This document shows positions 45,229-54,076 of a stretch of DNA of 64,000 nt, one piece after another (position 1 is the stretch's first letter; every line of letters starts with the position of its first letter). Source of the DNA: Anaerovibrio sp. JC8 (GTDB taxonomy: Bacteria; Bacillota; Negativicutes; Selenomonadales; Selenomonadaceae); the NCBI RefSeq assembly GCF_002100115.1, contig NZ_ANBM01000001.1, positions 62,001 to 126,000 of the forward strand, given 5' to 3'. Below the pieces are notes generated by a model. It saw only the letters and a list, made by a program, of their open reading frames with translations. It ran no database searches and was not told the DNA's origin. Position numbers and translations under genes: made by a program.

Positions 45229-46458
45229 TTACTTTTCAGGGAAAAATTCCTTATGAATGGCATTGGCTGCTTCGCTGAGCTCACTGCCCTTGATCAGGCA
45301 GCTGATGCTGATTTCAGAGGTACTGATGGCATCGATATTGACATTGGCATCAGCCAGGGCGCCAAACATTCTGGCAGCAATACCAGGGTTGCCCAGCATA
45401 CCGGCACCAACGATGGAAACCTTTGCCACATCCTCCTCAATGAGAACGGCTACAGCGTGGAGCTTTTCAGCAACTGCATCAACAGTCTTCTTGGTTTCCG
45501 GCAGATCATCCAGGGTAGTGGTAAATACCATGTCAGTAACGTTCTTCTCAATGTTTCTGATACTCTGAACAATCATGTCTACTGCAATATTCTTATCTGC
45601 CAAAGCAGAGAAAATTTCCTTTGCGATACCCGGGTTATTAGGAACACCCAAAACTGCAATCTTTGCAACATTTTTATCATGAGCTACGCCACGAATCAAG
45701 AAATCCTTCTCTTCCATTGTATATGCCTCCCTAATCATTGTGCCTGGTGTGTTGGTAAAGGTTGAACGTACATGAATTGGAATATTAAAGTATTTACCCA
45801 TTTCCACGGAACGCGGCTGCATTACGCCAGCCCCCAGACGGGCCATCTCCAGCATTTCATCATAGGTAATTTCCTGCATTTTTCTGGCATCAGGAATCAG
45901 ACGTGGGTCTGCGGAATAAATACCGTCAACATCAGTGTAAATCTCACAGGAATCAGCCTTCAGGGCACCAGCCAGTGCCACAGCAGAGGTATCAGAGCCA
46001 CCGCGGCCCAAGGTTACCGGGTCACCATGCTCATCCACGCCCTGGAAACCCGCAACTACAACGATATTGCCCTTTTCCAGCTCTTTCTTTACTCTGGCCG
46101 GCTTAATATCTACAATCTTGCCCTTTGTATGGACGGAATTGGTTTTCATGCCCACCATCTGACCAGTAAGGGATACAGCTTTCTGTCCCAAGGTACGGAA
46201 GGCCATGGTCAACAGGGAAATCGACACCTGCTCACCGGTGGTCAGCAGCATATCCATTTCACGGGTATACTGATACGGATTTGGATTAATCTGCTTTGCC
46301 AGCTCAATCAGCTCATCGGTGGTATCACCCATGGCGGATACAACCATAACAATCTGATCCCCCGGCTGCTTTTCGGCAATAATTCTCTTGGCTACATTAA
46401 GGATTTTCTCAGTGGTTCCCACTGAGGAGCCGCCAAACTTCTTAACAATAAGAGCCAT
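45229..46458 (-). CDS. lysC: Aspartate kinase
   Basis: Phosphorylates aspartate at the entry to lysine, threonine, methionine and diaminopimelate synthesis. The 409 residues contain the kinase signature VKFGGSSVGTTEKI, GFQGVDEHGDPVTLGRGGSDTS (quoted in two parts GFQGVDEHGD and TLGRGGSDTS), and two C-terminal ACT domains (about 265-409) that bind allosteric amino acids. The length matches the monofunctional LysC type with internal small subunit. It is single-gene, with its own promoter and terminator; no lysine riboswitch was seen. Confidence 0.95.
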   Translation of the reverse strand: MALIVKKFGGSSVGTTEKILNVAKRIIAEKQPGDQIVMVVSAMGDTTDELIELAKQINPNPYQYTREMDMLLTTGEQVSISLLTMAFRTLGQKAVSLTGQMVGMKTNSVHTKGKIVDIKPARVKKELEKGNIVVVAGFQGVDEHGDPVTLGRGGSDTSAVALAGALKADSCEIYTDVDGIYSADPRLIPDARKMQEITYDEMLEMARLGAGVMQPRSVEMGKYFNIPIHVRSTFTNTPGTMIREAYTMEEKDFLIRGVAHDKNVAKIAVLGVPNNPGIAKEIFSALADKNIAVDMIVQSIRNIEKNVTDMVFTTTLDDLPETKKTVDAVAEKLHAVAVLIEEDVAKVSIVGAGMLGNPGIAARMFGALADANVNIDAISTSEISISCLIKGSELSEAANAIHKEFFPEK

Positions 46459-46562
46459 ATTTACCTCCTATGATTCAAAACAAACACCGTAGCGGAAAGC
46501 AAATTCCATACTATGTAGACATTTGTTTTATAAAATCTTATTAATACACTCAAACAACAAGT

Positions 46563-46591
46563 ATTATAATACAATTATGTGTTCCAGTCTA
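46563..46591 (-). promoter_or_regulatory. Probable promoter of lysC
   Basis: TAGACT (46586-46591) and a perfect TATAAT (46563-46568) are 17 bases apart on the minus strand; the leader of about 100 nt to the lysC start shows no recognisable riboswitch. Confidence 0.5.
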
Positions 46592-46658
46592 CAGAAATCC
46601 CCAATAAAAAGTGTATACTTTGTATTTTTTTACGTACAAAACCATTTTCTCTGTAAAC

Positions 46659-47153
46659 CTACAGTTTGTTCCTATGGGTAAAGCTGTCCAGAACATGGGA
46701 TGTACATATAGCTACCGCCAGTGCATCCGCCACATCATCCGGCTTCGGCGGTTCCGGCAAATTCAGCAGCTTGGTCACCATGTAAATAACCTGTTCCTTG
46801 GTGGCCTTGCCGTAGCCCGTTACAGACTGCTTAACCTGCAGTGGGGTACGCTCCACCAGCTCCAGACCGTTCTTGGCCGCCGCCAGCAACACCACACCCC
46901 TGGCCTGGCCAACGGGAATAGCAGTGGTTACATTACGGTTAAAGAACAGCTGCTCAACCCCCATAACATCCGGCTTGTATTTCTTTATGAGCATATCCAG
47001 CTGGTCATATATTTTCACCAGCCTGTCCTCAGGCCTGGCCTTGGAGCTGGTAGTAATGGCCCCATATTCGTGGGCTATAAGGCGGCTGCCATTGGATTCC
47101 ACAAAGCCATAGCCACAGATAGCAGTTCCCGGGTCAATACCCAATGCTAGCAT
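46659..47153 (-). CDS. ruvC: Holliday junction resolvase RuvC
   Basis: Endonuclease that cuts Holliday junctions with RuvAB. The 164-residue protein has the acidic catalytic residues in [13 protein letters not shown] (D7), MGVEQLFF (near 67) and [12 protein letters not shown] (near 139-142). It follows yebC as in many bacteria, but ruvA and ruvB are not downstream; lysC is. They must be elsewhere on the chromosome. Confidence 0.95.
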   Translation of the reverse strand: MLALGIDPGTAICGYGFVESNGSRLIAHEYGAITTSSKARPEDRLVKIYDQLDMLIKKYKPDVMGVEQLFFNRNVTTAIPVGQARGVVLLAAAKNGLELVERTPLQVKQSVTGYGKATKEQVIYMVTKLLNLPEPPKPDDVADALAVAICTSHVLDSFTHRNKL

Positions 47154-47212
47154 TTTATTTCTCCCCCTGATATTTTGGTAAAAAATAAGCGGCCCGCAGG
47201 CCGCTGTATTTA

Positions 47213-47947
47213 TTATTCTTCTTCGTCCATTTCGTAGTTGCCGTATACTTCCTGAACATCATCGTTATCATCGAAAGCATCCAGCATCTTCTGCATGTTG
47301 ACAACATTCTCACCCTCGACCTTAACGGTGTTGTCAGGCACCATGGTGATTTCAGCGGAAGCGGTCTCAATACCCTTGTCAGTCAGTGCCTGAAGAATAT
47401 CATCAAAAGCATCCGGCTCACCAGTGATTTCAAAAGCATCCTCTTCAGCTACGAAATCATCAGCACCTGCTTCCAGAACCAGCTCCATGAGAGCATCCTC
47501 ATCATCGAAGGCTTCCTTCTCAACTACAAAAACAGCCTTCTTGTTAAACATCCAGGATACGCAGCCATTGGCACCCAGAGAGCCGCCATACTTGGAGAAG
47601 ATGTGACGAACATCTGCCGCAGTACGGTTGCGGTTATCGGTGAGGATATCCAGCATGATAGCAGTACCGCCAGGACCGTAGCCCTCGTAGGTCATCTCCT
47701 CGTAGTTGCTGCCATCAGAAGCACCCAGACCCTTCTGGATTGCACGGTTGATGTTGTCCTTTGGAATATTATTGGCCTTGGCCTTGCTCAGAGCCAGCTT
47801 CAAACGCATGTTACCGGTTGGGTCGGAACCACCCATGCGAACGGCAATGGTAATCTCACGGCCGATCTTAGTGGTGATCTTGCCGCGGATAGCGTCGTTG
47901 GCGCCTTTCTTTCTCTTAATATTAGCCCATTTAGAATGTCCTGACAT
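47213..47947 (-). CDS. yebC: YebC/PmpR family protein
   Basis: A 244-residue member of the YebC/TACO1 family, starting [19 protein letters not shown], with [19 protein letters not shown] and the central [21 protein letters not shown] region. Members act as transcription regulators or, as recently proposed, help ribosomes at polyproline stretches. It precedes ruvC by 59 bases. Its start is preceded by AAAGGAG. Confidence 0.94.
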   Translation of the reverse strand: MSGHSKWANIKRKKGANDAIRGKITTKIGREITIAVRMGGSDPTGNMRLKLALSKAKANNIPKDNINRAIQKGLGASDGSNYEEMTYEGYGPGGTAIMLDILTDNRNRTAADVRHIFSKYGGSLGANGCVSWMFNKKAVFVVEKEAFDDEDALMELVLEAGADDFVAEEDAFEITGEPDAFDDILQALTDKGIETASAEITMVPDNTVKVEGENVVNMQKMLDAFDDNDDVQEVYGNYEMDEEE

Positions 47948-47974
47948 TACTGAAAACTCCTTTTATTGCATTTT

Positions 47975-47995
47975 CTTAAGGGGACTCCCCTTAAG
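47975..47995. repeat. Perfect palindromic hairpin before yebC
   Basis: CTTAAGGGG-ACT-CCCCTTAAG, a 9-bp perfect stem with a 3-base loop, 28 bases before the yebC start. Neither strand has a T tract after it, so it is not a typical terminator. Confidence 0.6.
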
Positions 47996-48014
47996 CTATA
48001 TTTCACAAGTAGAT

Positions 48015-48023
48015 ATTTTAGCA
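48015..48023 (-). promoter_or_regulatory. Possible extended -10 promoter of yebC
   Basis: TGCTAAAAT on the minus strand, downstream of the candidate structured RNA and about 70 bases before the yebC start. It lies in an AGTAGATA...TATCTACT inverted repeat (48009-48046). Confidence 0.4.
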
Positions 48024-48063
48024 CAAATAATAAGTTTTATCTACTCTTATATAAGCCACCATC

Positions 48064-48199
48064 GGCCAGGCAGGAGTACAACGGGGAACGCTCGCACTCT
48101 CTAGTTTGCCTGGCGGTACTAAGCTCATGCTGCGCTTTTCAGCTGGCATTCACTAAGTACCAAGGCAAAATATGTCCCCTTTTGCACTCCTGTCTGTCC
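48064..48199 (-). ncRNA. Candidate structured RNA, 6S-like, between tyrS and yebC
   Basis: The 288-base gap 47948-48235 holds a rod-shaped fold on the minus strand. A long closing stem pairs 48174-48199 with 48064-48089 (core CAGGAGTGCAA with TTGTACTCCTG and GGGGA with TCCCC). A lopsided internal loop of 5 nt (48169-48173) and 16 nt (48090-48105) follows, then an apical arm pairing 48153-48168 with 48106-48123 and a small GCTG/CAGC top. A long duplex with a central bubble is the architecture of 6S RNA. Family assignment is tentative; no promoter was clear. Confidence 0.5.
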
Positions 48200-48235
48200 T
48201 ATTAACTCTATAATTCTATATATCTTATCTAAATT

Positions 48236-49459
48236 TTACGCTTTTAATAAGCGATAGAACTTCTTCTTGCCCTTCTTGACGATGGCTTCCCCATCAGTGA
48301 AGTCACTGTCAGAAAGTACATAATCTGGGTCGCTGACCTTTTCGTCATTGAGGGACAGGCCGTTCTGCTGAATGAGGCGACGGGCCTCACCCTTGGAGCC
48401 AAATACCTCAGCAGCCACCAAAACATCAACCAGCTTCTTGGAAGCATCCTCAGCTGTCAGCTCAATGGTAGGCATGTTCTCATTGGAGCCGGAGCCGCCA
48501 AATACTGCCTCAGCAGCCTCCTTGGCCTTGTCAGCTTCCTCCTGGCCATGAACCAGCTTGGTAACCTCATAAGCCAATACCTTCTTGGCCTCATTAATCT
48601 CCTGACCCTCCAGGGCACCCAGGCGACGAACCTCATCCATAGGAAGGAAGGTCAACAGAGCCAGACAACGCTCCACATCAGCATCGTCCACATTGCGCCA
48701 ATACTGGTAGAAATCATAAGGAGAAGTCTTTTCCTTATCCAGCCAGAGAGCACCGCCAGCGGTTTTGCCCATCTTCTGTCCATCACTCTTGGTCAGCAGA
48801 GTAAAGGTAAGACCGTATACAGCATCACCGGTAATGCGGCGGGTCAGCTCAACACCACCAATGATGTTGGACCACTGGTCGTCACCGCCCATTTCCAGCT
48901 TAAGGTTATAGCGGCGATGAAGCTCCAGGAAGTCATAGGACTGCATAATCATGTAGTTGAATTCCAGGAAGGTCAGGCCCTTTTCCATGCGGTTCTTGTA
49001 GCACTCAGCCGCCAGCATGCGGTTGACAGTAAAATGAGCACCTACTTCACGGAGAAGTTCAATATAATTCAACTTGCGGAGCCAGTCACCATTATTTACC
49101 ATCAAGGCCTTGCCATCACTGAAATCGATAAAACGGGCCATCTGCTTTTTAAACTGGTTGCAGTTATATTCAATATCCTCATCTGTGAGCATCTTACGCA
49201 TATCACTGCGGCCGGACGGGTCACCTACAGTACCGGTACCGCCGCCCACCAGACATACCGGGCGATGGCCGGCCTTCTGGAGATGGGACATAACCATGAG
49301 GCCCAGGAAGTGGCCTACATGAAGGCTATCAGCAGTTGGGTCAAAGCCAATATAGAAGGTAACCTTCTCATTTTCAAACATTGCCCGGACTTCATCCTCA
49401 TTGGTACACTGAGCGATGTAACCACGTTCTTTCAGTACATCAAAAACACTTGTTGACAT
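48236..49459 (-). CDS. tyrS: Tyrosyl-tRNA synthetase
   Basis: Class I synthetase that charges tRNA-Tyr. The 407 residues include the HIGH-type motif HVGHF near 47, [12 protein letters not shown] for tyrosine binding, the KMSKS-type [10 protein letters not shown] near 230, and a C-terminal S4 RNA-binding domain (about 345-407). The length and KMSKS form suggest the TyrRS type common in proteobacteria and some Firmicutes. It lies 48 bases after the PBP1A gene, so no room exists for a T-box leader. Confidence 0.95.
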   Translation of the reverse strand: MSTSVFDVLKERGYIAQCTNEDEVRAMFENEKVTFYIGFDPTADSLHVGHFLGLMVMSHLQKAGHRPVCLVGGGTGTVGDPSGRSDMRKMLTDEDIEYNCNQFKKQMARFIDFSDGKALMVNNGDWLRKLNYIELLREVGAHFTVNRMLAAECYKNRMEKGLTFLEFNYMIMQSYDFLELHRRYNLKLEMGGDDQWSNIIGGVELTRRITGDAVYGLTFTLLTKSDGQKMGKTAGGALWLDKEKTSPYDFYQYWRNVDDADVERCLALLTFLPMDEVRRLGALEGQEINEAKKVLAYEVTKLVHGQEEADKAKEAAEAVFGGSGSNENMPTIELTAEDASKKLVDVLVAAEVFGSKGEARRLIQQNGLSLNDEKVSDPDYVLSDSDFTDGEAIVKKGKKKFYRLLKA

Positions 49460-49507
49460 TATTGTATTTCTCTCCTTAAACCTGAAAACAGGATATTTTT
49501 TACGATA

Positions 49508-51604
49508 TTAGTTTGCCGTTTTCCCCTGGTTGGCCGTTGGGGAAGGAGCCGTAGGACTTGGGCTTGGACTAGGACTCGGAGCTGGCTTTGGTCTGGTGCT
49601 TTCCGGCTTGGCCGGCTTATCAGCTGCCTTCTTCTCATTGCCATCGGCCTTCTTGTCCTTGTCATCCTTTGCCTTGGTATCCTTGTCATCATCCTTTACA
49701 GGGGACTCCACACTGGTCAGAGTTGCACCATCAAACTGCTTCACAGGCATACCGGTCAATGCCTTATTCATAAAGGCCTTCCAGATAACAGCCGGCGTTG
49801 TACCACCGGTCATGGTGCCCATCTGCTGGTTGTCGTCGCAGCCAACCCAGACACCTACCACCAAATCAGGAACATAGCCTACAAACCATGCATCGTGATA
49901 ATCACTGGTAGTACCGGTCTTGCCGGCAGTCGGACGTCCAATCTGGGCAGCAGTACCCGTGCCACGGGCCACTACACCCAAAAGCATACTGGTGAGTTCG
50001 TTGGCAGTAGCCTTCTTCAGTACCTGCTTGGACTCCTGATGAGCCTCCTCCAGCACCTTGCCGTTGCGGTCCAGTACCTTGACAATAGCTGTGTGATTCA
50101 CATGAATACCGTCATTGGCAAAGGTACAATAAGCACTGGTCAGCTCCAGTGGAGTTACACCACGGGTCAGACCACCCAATGAGGTGGACAGATTGCCATC
50201 ATTCTGAGGACCCTCAGTAACAAAGGTGGAAATACCCATCTCCTTGCCGAGATAGATGACCTTATCTATGCCTATATCCTGAGCCACCCGTACCGTTGGC
50301 ACGTTCAGTGACTGCTCTGCCACATAACGCAGTGAAACCTTGCCGTTAAATTCACGGCTGTAGTTCTGTGGGGACCAGCCATTGATTTCCAACGGCTTAT
50401 CCTCAATTACGGATGACGGAGTATAATTGGACTCCAGTGCTGCAGCAAATACAAATGGCTTAAAGGCAGAACCCGGCTGTCTTTCCGCCAATACAGCACG
50501 ATTGAACTGGTCTGTTCCCCGGCCGCCTACCATGGCCTTGATATAGCCGGTATGAGGATCAATTGCCACCAAAGCACCCTGAGGCTGCTTGAGGCCATTG
50601 CTGTCATACATATCAGGCAGATTCTTCATGGCTTCCTCAGCCGCCTTCTGCATATCTATATCCAAGGTGGTATAGATTTTCAGACCTTCCTTATACACTG
50701 CATCAGCACCATATTTTTCAATCATGGTCTGGGTTACATAATCAATAAAGTAAGAGGCTTCTTCGCCCGCCTTGCTGGAAGCCTTAACCAGGCGCAGTTC
50801 CTCATTCTTGGTCTTGTTGGCCGTGGAGGAGCTGATATAGCCATATTTGGCCATCTGATCCAAAACGGTTGCCTTGCGCTGCTGGGCAGCCTGCAAATTG
50901 TTGGTAGGAGAATAATAGTTTGGACTCTTTGGAATACCGGCCAACATAGCACACTCGCTCAAATCCAGGTCCTCAACATTCTTGCCGAAATAAGTCTTGG
51001 CTGCGGCCTGTACACCATAGGCACCATTGCCAAAATAAATCTGGTTCAGATACAGCTCCAGAATCTCTTCCTTGGTGTACTGATGCTCCAGCTGAATGGC
51101 CAAAAACATCTCCTGAATCTTACGTTTAAAAGTACGGTCCTGGGTCAAATAAGCATTTTTCGCCAGCTGCTGGGTAATGGTGGAGCCACCCTCAGCCACA
51201 CCCTGGCTGGTAATATTTGACCATGTAGCACGCAGAATACCCCGTGGGTCCACGCCGGAATGCTCGTAAAAGCGGGCATCCTCAACTGCCACAAAGGCAT
51301 TCTTCAAATTCTCGGGAATCTGGTTCATCTTGACCGGCACCCGGTTTTCATCCGCATGAACATTGGCAATCTCGTTGCCGTTAATATCATATATCTGGGA
51401 TGACGCCGGCGGTCTAACATCTGCAAGATCCGCCTTTGTATTCAAAGTAGCTGTAAGGAATCCGCAGCCTACGCCGATTACCATTACTAGCATTATTAAT
51501 GCAAAAATTATCAGGATTCGACTTGCACTGCTGCCGCCTGAGGACTTCTGAGGCTTCTTGGCCTGACGAGCCCGCTGCTGAGCCGCACCTGTACGTTTTT
51601 CCAT
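49508..51604 (-). CDS. mrcA: Penicillin-binding protein 1A, bifunctional
   Basis: Class A PBP of 698 residues. A basic cytoplasmic N terminus and one membrane helix (about 28-50) precede the GT51 glycosyltransferase with EDARFYEHSGVDPRGI and GGSTITQQLAKNAYL, then the transpeptidase with SAFKPF, the SLNVP region and KTGTTSDYHDAWF. The last 70 residues are Lys/Asp-rich and then Pro/Ser-rich (PSPSPSPSPTAPSP), probably disordered in the periplasm. The ATG at 51604 follows GAGGAGG. Likely cotranscribed with tyrS. Confidence 0.94.
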   Translation of the reverse strand: MEKRTGAAQQRARQAKKPQKSSGGSSASRILIIFALIMLVMVIGVGCGFLTATLNTKADLADVRPPASSQIYDINGNEIANVHADENRVPVKMNQIPENLKNAFVAVEDARFYEHSGVDPRGILRATWSNITSQGVAEGGSTITQQLAKNAYLTQDRTFKRKIQEMFLAIQLEHQYTKEEILELYLNQIYFGNGAYGVQAAAKTYFGKNVEDLDLSECAMLAGIPKSPNYYSPTNNLQAAQQRKATVLDQMAKYGYISSSTANKTKNEELRLVKASSKAGEEASYFIDYVTQTMIEKYGADAVYKEGLKIYTTLDIDMQKAAEEAMKNLPDMYDSNGLKQPQGALVAIDPHTGYIKAMVGGRGTDQFNRAVLAERQPGSAFKPFVFAAALESNYTPSSVIEDKPLEINGWSPQNYSREFNGKVSLRYVAEQSLNVPTVRVAQDIGIDKVIYLGKEMGISTFVTEGPQNDGNLSTSLGGLTRGVTPLELTSAYCTFANDGIHVNHTAIVKVLDRNGKVLEEAHQESKQVLKKATANELTSMLLGVVARGTGTAAQIGRPTAGKTGTTSDYHDAWFVGYVPDLVVGVWVGCDDNQQMGTMTGGTTPAVIWKAFMNKALTGMPVKQFDGATLTSVESPVKDDDKDTKAKDDKDKKADGNEKKAADKPAKPESTRPKPAPSPSPSPSPTAPSPTANQGKTAN

Positions 51605-51673
51605 GATAGACCTCCTCGTTATACACATATACGGTACTATTCTATCATAAATGAATTAATTTCGCGAAATATA

Positions 51674-54049
51674 TTATTTTAATGTCACCAGGGTCGCACC
51701 TGTGCCACCCTCACTCATATCAGCAAAATTAAAGCCGGCAACATTGCGGTGACGCTTCAAATACTCGTGAACTCCCTTACGCAGTGCCCCAGTTCCCTTA
51801 CCATGAATAATAAGCACCTGGGACAGCCCCGCCATAATGGAGTCATCAATAAACTTGCCAAGGATAACCTCTGCCTCGTCCACCATCATGCCACGGATAT
51901 CAATATCACGATGGGCTTCCTGGGTTTTTCTGATGAAGCTGCCACCACCCTTGGACTGCTTGGTGCCGACATTGGCCGGCTGCTCCTTTCGGCCCTTTTC
52001 CACGAATTTGCAGGCTGAAGCCTTCATGGTGGTTTTCATGGCCCCCAGCTGAATCTCCAGCTCCTTGCCATGAATACCCAGAACAGTGCCCTTCTGATCC
52101 AGCTTGGTGACATAAATGATATCACCAACCTCTATGGTCTTCAGGTCTATAGGCTTTCTAAAGGCCTTGGCGGAAACGATGCCAGGGCGAACCCGGCCAG
52201 CCTCCTCGTTCAGCTTGTTACGGGCATCCTGAATGGCCTGCTGCCGCTTCTGAATTCCCATATCGTTAAACTGCTCTTTGAGCTGCTTGATGATTTCCTC
52301 GGATTCACGACGGGCCCGACGTACCAGGGCCGAGCCTTCGTCCTTGGCCTTGCGGATAATATCCGCTTTTTTCTGGGACAGCTCAGCCCGCATGGCCTCT
52401 GCCTTGGCTTCCATTTTTTCTGCCCGCTGGAGCTTCGCTTCGATGTCGGCATTCATCTGCTCATACATCATCTTCTCTTTTTCCAGCTGGTTAATGACCT
52501 TCTCAAACTGGGCATGGTCCGCCTGAATCAGCTGCTTGGCCCGAATAACCAGAGCCTCACTGAGCCCCAGCCGGCGGCTGATGGCAAAGGCATTACTTGC
52601 CCCCGGGATTCCCGTCAGCAATCTATAAGTCGGTCTTAGGGTATTAACGTCAAATTCCACACAGGCATTTTCGATTCCATCCCGGCTGAAGGCAAAGGTC
52701 TTCAACTCAGAATAGTGGGTAGTAGCCATAACTGTAGCCTTAATATTCAGCAGCTGCTCCAAAATCGCCATGGCCAATGCCGCCCCTTCTTCAGGGTCAG
52801 TACCGGCACCCAGCTCGTCCAGCAGCAGCAAGTCATCGGACTCCACCTTGCCCAAAATCTCAACTAAATGAGTCATGTGGGCAGAGAAGGTACTGAGGCT
52901 CTGCTCGATGCTCTGCTCGTCGCCAATATCGGCGTAAATATTATTGTAAACCGCAATTGTAGACCCGTTTTCCACTGGCAGGAACAGACCGGCCTGGGCC
53001 ATGAGCACCAGGAGGCCCAGGGTCTTCATGCTGACCGTCTTGCCGCCGGTGTTCGGTCCTGTTACCAGCAGCATATTATAATCGGCACCAATGGCAATAT
53101 CGATTGGCACCACCTTGTTATTGTCAATAAGCGGATGACGGGCAGATAACAGGGATGTGCTTCCATTGTCGCTGACAATCGGCTCCACAGCCCTCATATC
53201 CCGGGCCAGCCCCGCCTTGGCAAAGGTAAAGTCAATAAAGGCCAATATATCGCAGTTTTCCATAAGGATATCATCCTTACGGCGAATCTGGCTGGAAATA
53301 TCCCGCAAAATCCGCTCCACCTCATGCTTTTCTGCGGCTACCAGCTGCTTTATGTCGTTATTAAGATTCACCACAGCCATAGGCTCCACAAACACCGTGG
53401 AACCACTGGCGGATTGATCATGAACTATACCGGGAAAATACTGGCGGTATTCCTGCTTAATAGGCACCACATAACGGTCCCCACGCATGGTGACAATGGC
53501 ATCCTGAAAATATTTCTGATATTCCGCCGAATGGAGAATGTTATACAGGTGGTCCTTTATACGGGACTGGGAAACCTTGACCTCCCGGCGGATGCGTTTT
53601 AATTCCACACTGGCATCATCCCGGAGATTACCGTGCTCATCCACTGTATTTTCCAGATTCCGCTCAAGCTCACCCAAAATCTCCAATCCCCGGGCCCAAT
53701 TCTTCAAAATAGGGGCATCCAGCTCCAGCTCCTTGAAAAACTTCTTTACGGCCCGCATGGCATACATTGTGGTGAGAACATCCATGATTTCCGATGGCTC
53801 AATAACGGCCCCGATGCCGATTTTCTTCATGAGCTCACGGATATCCCGCACGCCGCCCAATGGCGGATTGGCCATGGAGGATACCATAACGGCCTCAGCA
53901 GTTTCCTTCAGCCGTTCCCTTACCTCATCTATATCGTTGCTGGGCTGGAGCCCACCAGCCAGCTCCTTGCCCAGTATGGAGCCAGCCTTATCCTGAAGCC
54001 GCTCCAATATTTTCTTATATTCTAAAACCTTAAATGAATCCTGTTCCAT
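51674..54049 (-). CDS. mutS2: Endonuclease MutS2
   Basis: MutS-like ATPase of 791 residues implicated in recombination control and, in Bacillus, in ribosome collision rescue. It lacks the mismatch-binding domain I. The Walker A motif VTGPNTGGKTVSMKTLG lies near 335, Walker B LLLLDELGAGTDPEEGAAL follows, then a long coiled coil with many charged residues (about 510-640). The C-terminal Smr nuclease domain has DIRGMMVDEAE and HGKGTGALR (749-757). Confidence 0.95.
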   Translation of the reverse strand: MEQDSFKVLEYKKILERLQDKAGSILGKELAGGLQPSNDIDEVRERLKETAEAVMVSSMANPPLGGVRDIRELMKKIGIGAVIEPSEIMDVLTTMYAMRAVKKFFKELELDAPILKNWARGLEILGELERNLENTVDEHGNLRDDASVELKRIRREVKVSQSRIKDHLYNILHSAEYQKYFQDAIVTMRGDRYVVPIKQEYRQYFPGIVHDQSASGSTVFVEPMAVVNLNNDIKQLVAAEKHEVERILRDISSQIRRKDDILMENCDILAFIDFTFAKAGLARDMRAVEPIVSDNGSTSLLSARHPLIDNNKVVPIDIAIGADYNMLLVTGPNTGGKTVSMKTLGLLVLMAQAGLFLPVENGSTIAVYNNIYADIGDEQSIEQSLSTFSAHMTHLVEILGKVESDDLLLLDELGAGTDPEEGAALAMAILEQLLNIKATVMATTHYSELKTFAFSRDGIENACVEFDVNTLRPTYRLLTGIPGASNAFAISRRLGLSEALVIRAKQLIQADHAQFEKVINQLEKEKMMYEQMNADIEAKLQRAEKMEAKAEAMRAELSQKKADIIRKAKDEGSALVRRARRESEEIIKQLKEQFNDMGIQKRQQAIQDARNKLNEEAGRVRPGIVSAKAFRKPIDLKTIEVGDIIYVTKLDQKGTVLGIHGKELEIQLGAMKTTMKASACKFVEKGRKEQPANVGTKQSKGGGSFIRKTQEAHRDIDIRGMMVDEAEVILGKFIDDSIMAGLSQVLIIHGKGTGALRKGVHEYLKRHRNVAGFNFADMSEGGTGATLVTLK

Positions 54050-54076
54050 CTATAACCTCAAAATATATTTTGCCTG

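Noticed and set aside
46459-46658. Lysine riboswitch before lysC
   Set aside because: The leader is about 100 nt and AT-rich and lacks the conserved core of the lysine aptamer.
49460-49507. T-box riboswitch before tyrS
   Set aside because: Only 48 bases separate tyrS from the PBP1A gene, far too few for a T-box, and no specifier structure is seen.
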